This document shows positions 14,705 through 19,288 of a DNA stretch of 19,288 bases, in pieces (position 1 is the first letter of the stretch; each line of letters starts with the position of its first letter). The DNA is from an uncultured Lachnospiraceae bacterium (GTDB lineage: Bacteria; Bacillota; Clostridia; Lachnospirales; Lachnospiraceae). Location: NCBI GenBank assembly GCA_947653315.1, contig CANTGP010000007.1, forward strand, positions 1 through 19,288. The letters run 5' to 3'. Under the pieces are notes generated by a model. The model made no database searches. It worked only from the letters and a program-made list of their open reading frames with translations, and was not told the origin of the DNA. The position numbers were made by a program, and so were the translations under genes.

Positions 14705-15890
14705 ATACGGCTCCTTTTTTTCCGAAATAATACTGCCTTAGGAATTTTTCGTCCGCGTTTAGGAGTACAATCCCTAAAATTCCGCAGTCCTGTTTCCCCA
14801 AATTCCCCAACGCACGCTCCAGCCGTTTCCCGTTGCCGCCGCCAAAACGCACCGTCAAAACCACACCGTCCGTTTCCCGTATTTTCCGGTAAACTTCCTC
14901 CCCTTCCTCCACGCTTCCGGCCACGCGCAACTGCGGCAGTCGGTTTCCGCCTGCAGAATCGTTTTGCCGACCCGGCTTCACCCTGCCGTCCGCATCTTGC
15001 ACAGCCTCCGGCATACGCTCCGCTCCGCGCATCTCCCGTTTCCCCTCCGGCACGCTTCCTTTATCTGCCGCATCTTCCATCACCCGCGCCGCAGCCTCCG
15101 CATCCGTTACCGTGTCCAAGGCTGCCACGGCCACCGTCCCTGCATCCCGGCACAAGTAAGCATAATTGGCGGCAAATTCCCTTCCGTAAGGCTCCTGTTC
15201 CTGCCCGTCCCTTCCGGCGGTCAATATCCCGATTACCGGTATCCCGTAACGCTTCTCCACATCCCGCGCCACATATACCGAATCATCCATCACATAATAA
15301 AACGCCAAAAACAGCAGCGAAACGAAAAGCCCTGCCACTGCCCCCGTCGCCGCCGCGTTGGCAGTGCGGTTATCCCATACAATCTGGCGCGGTTCCACCG
15401 TACTGTATACCTCGATACTGTCAAAGAGCCTGTCCGTCTCCCCCAAGTGCACCAGCGACTTCTGTGTTGCTTCCATAATCTGCGCCGTACGTTCCGCCTC
15501 ATTGGTGGTAACGGTAATGGTCAGCAGACGGATATCGGATAAAATCTCCGCTTTCGTGGCTGCAATCACCATATCCCGGTCCGTCCCCTCCGGAAGCGCT
15601 TCCATGGTAACATCCAAAATCGGATCCGTCGCCATCAGGTCATTCCACGTATAACCGTTATAGGTCAGCTCATTAAAATCCTGCGGGTCGCAGTTAAAAT
15701 TCAGGTACAGTTTGGAAACCGATTCAAACTCCCGCTCCGGTGCGAAAAAAACATGGATGAGCAAATATACCCCTCCAAAAAGCAAAGCCCCTGCCGCCGC
15801 GGCGGCAGCCGCCATCCATATCTTTTTTTGGAACAACAGCAGTATCCGCTTTACGTCCAGCCCCTCCTGCATATATCTTTGATTTTCCAT
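14673..15890 (-). CDS. Wzz-type chain-length regulator with a kinase-like domain lacking a P-loop
   Basis: A 405-residue protein. Two membrane spans (about 24-47 and 178-200) enclose an extracytoplasmic Wzz domain. After the second span follows a cytoplasmic region (about 205-405) that resembles the BY-kinase (CpsD/Wzc) fold: RYGIPVIGIL after the span, a DGVVLTVR strand at 341-348 like the kinase Walker B/A' region, and ILGIVLLNAD at 371-380 like the kinase C-terminal strand. Where a Walker A GxxGxGKS/T is expected (about 252-265) the sequence reads VAVAALDTVTDAEA, so ATP binding looks lost. A poorly conserved charged insert fills 275-320. The C terminus lacks a tyrosine cluster. The ATG at 15890 follows CGGAGACG. 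It probably sets polymer length with the EpsG-type polymerase. Confidence 0.8.
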   Translation of the reverse strand: MENQRYMQEGLDVKRILLLFQKKIWMAAAAAAAGALLFGGVYLLIHVFFAPEREFESVSKLYLNFNCDPQDFNELTYNGYTWNDLMATDPILDVTMEALPEGTDRDMVIAATKAEILSDIRLLTITVTTNEAERTAQIMEATQKSLVHLGETDRLFDSIEVYSTVEPRQIVWDNRTANAAATGAVAGLFVSLLFLAFYYVMDDSVYVARDVEKRYGIPVIGILTAGRDGQEQEPYGREFAANYAYLCRDAGTVAVAALDTVTDAEAAARVMEDAADKGSVPEGKREMRGAERMPEAVQDADGRVKPGRQNDSAGGNRLPQLRVAGSVEEGEEVYRKIRETDGVVLTVRFGGGNGKRLERALGNLGKQDCGILGIVLLNADEKFLRQYYFGKKGAVYGITDVSVNR

Positions 15891-15901
15891 TTTCGTCTCC
15901 G

Positions 15902-17299
15902 TTATTCTTTCCGGTCTTTTATTTCTTCCGTTTTCAAGGCCGTAACCTGCGAGCCTTCCACGCCTTCCGTGCTTTCCGGCTGGAACAAAATCTTCAGTGT
16001 CAGCAGCATCAGTTTCAAATCCAGCCATACCGTATAATTCTCGATATATGCCAAATCCAGTTTCAGTTTATCGTAAGGCGTGGTATTATATTTCCCATAT
16101 ACCTGCGCATATCCCGCCAATCCCGCCTTCACCTTCATGCGGAATACGAATTCCGGCATTTCCTCCACGTACTGCGCGATAATCTCCGGCCGTTCCGGTC
16201 TGGGACCGATAAAGGACATATCCCCCTTTAAAATATTAAAAAGCTGCGGCAGTTCATCAATCCGCACCGTGCGGATAAATTTTCCCACCGGCGTAATCCT
16301 GGAATCGTTTTTCGCCGCCAGCCTTGCCACCCCGTCCTTTTCCGCATCCACACGCATACTGCGGAATTTCATGATTTGGAATTCCCTCTGCCCTATGGTA
16401 CAGCGCACCTGCTTATACAGTACCGGTCCGCCGTCGTACAGTTTAATCATCACGGCAATCACCAGCATGATTGGCGATGTCAGCAGAATCAGAAGCAGCG
16501 CACACACCAAATCAATCAGCCGCTTCACCGCCCTCTGTTCCACCCGCAGCGAATATTCCCTTGTGAGGAAAATGGGCGTATCGAACAGGTGGAGCTGGGT
16601 GGAACCCTGAATCAGCACGTCCGTAATCTTCGGCATCATATAGACGCGGATGGACCTGCCATAGCAGAATTTTAAGAGCTTGTTCCGTTCCGTCGTAGGG
16701 ATGTCCCAAAGCACTACGGCATCGTACCCTTTCACGGCTTCCTGCTCTATCGCGCATACCCCTTCTTTGATGTTCATGCATTTTTCCACCTGGTATTTAT
16801 CCCTCCGCGTGGAAAATTTTCCCAAAATATCGTCAATGGAGCGTTCCCCGTACACTAACAGCATCTCCCTGGGCGGAAAGAAACGGCGGTAAAAAGAATT
16901 ACAGAATAATGTCCATATGCCGGAAACCGCCAATTGTATCACAAATACCGCCAAAATAGGCGCTGCCGGAACAATCCAGTTCCGGAGCAGCATAATCTGG
17001 GCGTAAGAAATCACATTCACTGCCAGCAGCGAAAAAATCTGTGAAAAAAAGATTTCCGATGCTTTCAGGTATCCGATTTTCAATCCCCCGTACGTATTTT
17101 CAAAAAAGAAAAGAAGGATAAAATAGATTCCTATGATAATGATATGCCCGTTTTTATAGTAATTTACTTTTCCCAGTCCGGCGAGGTAAGGATAATATTC
17201 TACCAGCCAGACATACGCATACACCGCCCCCTGCAGGCAAAGCCCCACCAGGGACAGCAGTAAAATAACAGCCCTTTTCCTAGATTCCCTTTGTTTCAC
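15902..17299 (-). CDS. Undecaprenyl-phosphate sugar phosphotransferase (initiating enzyme)
   Basis: A 465-residue enzyme that transfers a sugar-1-phosphate to undecaprenyl phosphate, the first committed step. It has four N-terminal spans, a CoA-binding-like middle domain (about 145-240), a further span (about 262-285), and the C-terminal bacterial sugar transferase domain. KFRSMR at 311-316, RIDELPQLFN at 346-355 and GPRPERPE at 365-372 are the family's catalytic and binding motifs. The length fits the WbaP/WcaJ group. The start is GTG at 17299, preceded by GAGG with about 7-nt spacing; no better ATG is present nearby. It lies 103 bp after the upstream GT2 and 11 bp before the Wzz-type gene. 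Whether it uses glucose, galactose or an amino sugar is not clear. Confidence 0.92.
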   Translation of the reverse strand: MKQRESRKRAVILLLSLVGLCLQGAVYAYVWLVEYYPYLAGLGKVNYYKNGHIIIIGIYFILLFFFENTYGGLKIGYLKASEIFFSQIFSLLAVNVISYAQIMLLRNWIVPAAPILAVFVIQLAVSGIWTLFCNSFYRRFFPPREMLLVYGERSIDDILGKFSTRRDKYQVEKCMNIKEGVCAIEQEAVKGYDAVVLWDIPTTERNKLLKFCYGRSIRVYMMPKITDVLIQGSTQLHLFDTPIFLTREYSLRVEQRAVKRLIDLVCALLLILLTSPIMLVIAVMIKLYDGGPVLYKQVRCTIGQREFQIMKFRSMRVDAEKDGVARLAAKNDSRITPVGKFIRTVRIDELPQLFNILKGDMSFIGPRPERPEIIAQYVEEMPEFVFRMKVKAGLAGYAQVYGKYNTTPYDKLKLDLAYIENYTVWLDLKLMLLTLKILFQPESTEGVEGSQVTALKTEEIKDRKE

Positions 17300-17402
17300 T
17301 TTCGCGCCTCTTTCCCATCCGTATCCTTTCCAAAAACGGTTTCCACCGGAACTTTTCCTAACACAAACGCGGTCCGGCGGGCAGCGTCCCTTTAAACGGC
17401 TC

Positions 17403-18161
17403 CTAAATCCGCCGGCATACCGCCCGCCATGCCCAGCCGGTAAAATTCCACAGACTGTAAGGAACGGACAATTTTTCTTCCTTCCGGTAAAGGTTCCAAA
17501 TCCGCGCCACCGCCTTACATTTGTTGGAAGACAGTGACCGCGCCGGTCTCCGGTATATGGTAAGCACTTCGTTTAATCCGTATGCCGTATACCCCTTACG
17601 CAGCACCTTCCACCACGTAGCGGTATCCTCGCTGGGAACATTGGGCATTTTCACCGTTTCTTTCCCTATTTTCGTCAAGTCAAACATGACCGTTGTGGTA
17701 AAAATCACCGTCCGCGATAAGGCTTCCCGGTAGGAAAGCGTCTCCGGCACATGTACCACCTTTCCCGTCCCGTGTGCCTGCTCGTCCCCGAATTCATATG
17801 CCGTAAAAGCAAAGGCGGCATTTTTCTCCTCCATGAACCGCAGTTCTTTCTCCAGCTTGTCCTCCATCCAAATATCGTCCGCATCAAGAAAAGCCACATA
17901 CCTGCCCGCGGCATGGTCGATGCCCGTATTCCGTGCCAGCGCCGCGCCCCCGTTTTCTTCTTTTGCAATCAGACGGATTCTTCCGTCCTTCCGGCTCCAT
18001 GCTTCTATTTTCCCCCTGCTGCCGTCCGTGGAACCATCGTCCACCAGCAAAAGCTCCCAACTGCCATATGTCTGCCGACAGACCATGGCAATGGTTTCCT
18101 CTATATAGGCGCCGGCATTATATACCGGCACCACAATACTTACCAGCCTGTCCATTCCCAT
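17403..18161 (-). CDS. Glycosyltransferase family 2 (GT-A fold)
   Basis: A 252-residue compact GT2 enzyme: SIVVPVYN near the N terminus, DDGS at 41-44, and the DXD-type DADD at 93-96 (FLDADDIWME). A PSEDTATWW segment carries the probable catalytic acid. The short C-terminal region has no membrane span, so it is a soluble or peripheral cytoplasmic transferase. The ATG at 18161 follows GGGAAGA closely; an ATG at 18155 is an equally possible start. It lies 15 bp after the GtrB-like gene and 103 bp before the initiating phosphotransferase. The donor sugar is not identifiable. Confidence 0.88.
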   Translation of the reverse strand: MGMDRLVSIVVPVYNAGAYIEETIAMVCRQTYGSWELLLVDDGSTDGSRGKIEAWSRKDGRIRLIAKEENGGAALARNTGIDHAAGRYVAFLDADDIWMEDKLEKELRFMEEKNAAFAFTAYEFGDEQAHGTGKVVHVPETLSYREALSRTVIFTTTVMFDLTKIGKETVKMPNVPSEDTATWWKVLRKGYTAYGLNEVLTIYRRPARSLSSNKCKAVARIWNLYRKEEKLSVPYSLWNFTGWAWRAVCRRI

Positions 18162-18176
18162 TCTTCCCTTACAGTT

Positions 18177-19154
18177 TTACAGTTCTTCCTTCACCAAATA
18201 AATCGGGCGTTTCTTCACTTCCATATAAGTCTTTGACAAATACTGCCCCACTATTCCCAAACAGAACAATTGGATGCCGCTGCACAAAAGAATAATGCAC
18301 ACCAAAGAAGGCCATCCCGAAGTCGGGTCCCCGAACATCAGCTTCCTTATGATGGTAAACACAATCATCAGGAATGCGCAAATGCAAAACAAAACACCCA
18401 TAAACGATGCAATGGCAAGCGGCACCGTGGAAAACGCCGTAATGCCGTCAATGGAATACAAAAACAGCTTCCAGAAAGACCATTTCGTTTCCCCTTTCTT
18501 CCGCTCAATGTTTTCATATTCCAGCCATTTCGTTTCATACCCAACCCAGCCGAAAATCCCTTTGGTAAAACGGTTATACTCCGACATCGCAAGAATCGAA
18601 TCCACCACCTGCCGCGTCATCAGCCGGTAGTCCCTCGCCCCGTCCACGATTTCCGTCCGCGATATCTTATTGATGATACGGTAAAACATGCGGGCGAAAA
18701 AAGAGCGGATCAAAGGCTCCCCTTTCCGCGTCACCCTCCTGGTCGCCACCGAATCATATCCTTCATCGATATAGCGGAACATTTCCGGCAGGAGCGACGG
18801 CGGATCCTGCAAGTCGCAGTCCATCATCACCGCATAATCGCCCTTCGCTTTTTGCAGTCCCGCATAAATTGCCGCTTCTTTCCCGAAATTCCTGGAAAAC
18901 GACACCAAATGCACCCTGCCGTCTTCTCTTGCCAGCTTTTTCACGTTTTCCACGGTTCTGTCCTTGGAGCCGTCGTCAATATATAAAATTTCCACATCCA
19001 TATCCCTGTTTCGGAAAAAGGATTCATTTTTCATCAGTTCATCGTAAAAATCGCGGATGTTTTCTTCCTCGTTGTAACAGGGCACAATCACGCTTAGCAG
19101 TTTCCGCTCTGCTTCCATTCCGTTTTCATTCCATTTGCTTTCATTTTCTTCCAT
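18177..19154 (-). CDS. Polyprenyl-phosphate glycosyltransferase, GtrB/DPM1-like
   Basis: A 325-residue GT2 enzyme with two C-terminal membrane spans (about 233-268 and 281-305). The catalytic domain shows SVIVPCYNEEENI, IDDGSKDRT around 59-66, SFSRNFGKEAA, and DCDLQDPP at 112-119. SRNFGKE and DLQDPP are typical of bactoprenol glucosyl/mannosyl transferases such as GtrB. These make an undecaprenyl-phosphate sugar used outside the membrane. The ATG at 19154 has a distant GGAG; an internal ATG at 19118 is an alternative. It is the first gene after the promoter at 19256-19284. The GT39-like gene at the far end is a candidate user of its product. No small GtrA-type flippase is in the window. Confidence 0.88.
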   Translation of the reverse strand: MEENESKWNENGMEAERKLLSVIVPCYNEEENIRDFYDELMKNESFFRNRDMDVEILYIDDGSKDRTVENVKKLAREDGRVHLVSFSRNFGKEAAIYAGLQKAKGDYAVMMDCDLQDPPSLLPEMFRYIDEGYDSVATRRVTRKGEPLIRSFFARMFYRIINKISRTEIVDGARDYRLMTRQVVDSILAMSEYNRFTKGIFGWVGYETKWLEYENIERKKGETKWSFWKLFLYSIDGITAFSTVPLAIASFMGVLFCICAFLMIVFTIIRKLMFGDPTSGWPSLVCIILLCSGIQLFCLGIVGQYLSKTYMEVKKRPIYLVKEEL

Positions 19155-19221
19155 TTTCTATCACTTTCTCCATCCATCTTTTCCACCATCCCCGTCTTTT
19201 CCATTCCTCACCCGACTGCCA

Positions 19222-19239
19222 CCGGATACACGTATGCGG
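19222..19239. promoter_or_regulatory. 18-bp dyad, candidate operator at the start of the transcript
   Basis: The + strand reads CCGGATACACGTATGCGG. This is CCG-n-ATAC-nn-GTAT-n-CGG, two 8-base arms with one mismatched position each around a 2-base centre. It lies roughly 10-27 nt downstream of the predicted transcription start. The centre is too short for a good RNA hairpin, so a DNA-binding repressor site is the more likely reading. No regulator gene is in the window. Confidence 0.4.
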
Positions 19240-19255
19240 AATATAGATGGGAATC

Positions 19256-19284
19256 ATTTTACCATATATTTACCAAAATCACAA
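19256..19284 (-). promoter_or_regulatory. Main promoter of the polysaccharide cluster (extended -10, sigma-A type)
   Basis: On the - strand, -35 TTGTGA (19279-19284) and -10 TAAAAT (19256-19261) are 17 bp apart, and TGG directly precedes the -10, giving an extended -10. Transcription would start near 19249, leaving a leader of about 95 nt before the ATG at 19154. Two TGGTAAA direct repeats one helical turn apart overlap the spacer and -10. It would drive the genes from 19154 down to at least 7396. Confidence 0.65.
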
Positions 19285-19288
19285 GGCG

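Noticed and set aside
17300..17402. Possible attenuator: CGGT-GGAA-ACCG followed by TTTTT in the leader of the sugar phosphotransferase
   Set aside because: The stem is only 4 bp, too weak for a terminator, and no leader peptide or alternative structure was seen.

Overview
The window looks like a piece of a low-to-middle G+C Firmicutes chromosome, most likely a gut-type member of the Clostridia (Lachnospiraceae-like). The reasons are the purine-rich GGAGG-type ribosome binding sites, the sigma-A-type promoters, the tight strand-uniform packing, and the protein families present (EpsG-type polymerase, Wzz-type regulator, GT2/GT4 enzymes, a DUF5722-like hydrolase). This placement is inferred from reading the sequence, not from a database search.

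Nearly the whole window (597-19154) is one leftward cluster of 15 genes for building and exporting a surface polysaccharide or glycoconjugate. From its upstream end the order is: a polyprenyl-phosphate glycosyltransferase (GtrB/DPM1 type), a GT2, the initiating undecaprenyl-phosphate sugar phosphotransferase, a Wzz-type chain-length protein with a kinase-like tail that lacks a P-loop, a GT2, an EpsG-type polymerase, a GT2, two GT4 enzymes, a small CPYC thioredoxin-fold protein, and a membrane-anchored DUF5722-like glycoside hydrolase. After a 184-bp gap carrying its own extended -10 promoter come an ABC exporter, a cytoplasmic GH20 hexosaminidase-like enzyme, another GT2, and a large GT39-like membrane glycosyltransferase. 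A strong extended -10 promoter followed by an 18-bp dyad lies at the right edge, just upstream of the first gene.

A plausible joint working is as follows. The sugar phosphotransferase loads the first sugar on undecaprenyl phosphate. The GT2 and GT4 enzymes extend the repeat unit in the cytoplasm. A flippase moves it across the membrane; no Wzx is in the window and the ABC exporter is one candidate. EpsG polymerises it under control of the Wzz protein. The GtrB-like and GT39-like enzymes, at opposite ends of the cluster, could together add an extracytoplasmic side group. The DUF5722-like enzyme would trim or remodel polymer outside the membrane.

At the left edge (2-565, + strand) is the C-terminal part of a beta-lactamase-fold serine hydrolase. 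It converges on the cluster and is visibly more AT-rich, so it marks the cluster boundary. No rRNA, tRNA, CRISPR array, transposase or convincing intrinsic terminator was seen. There is no gene-free stretch longer than about 200 bp.
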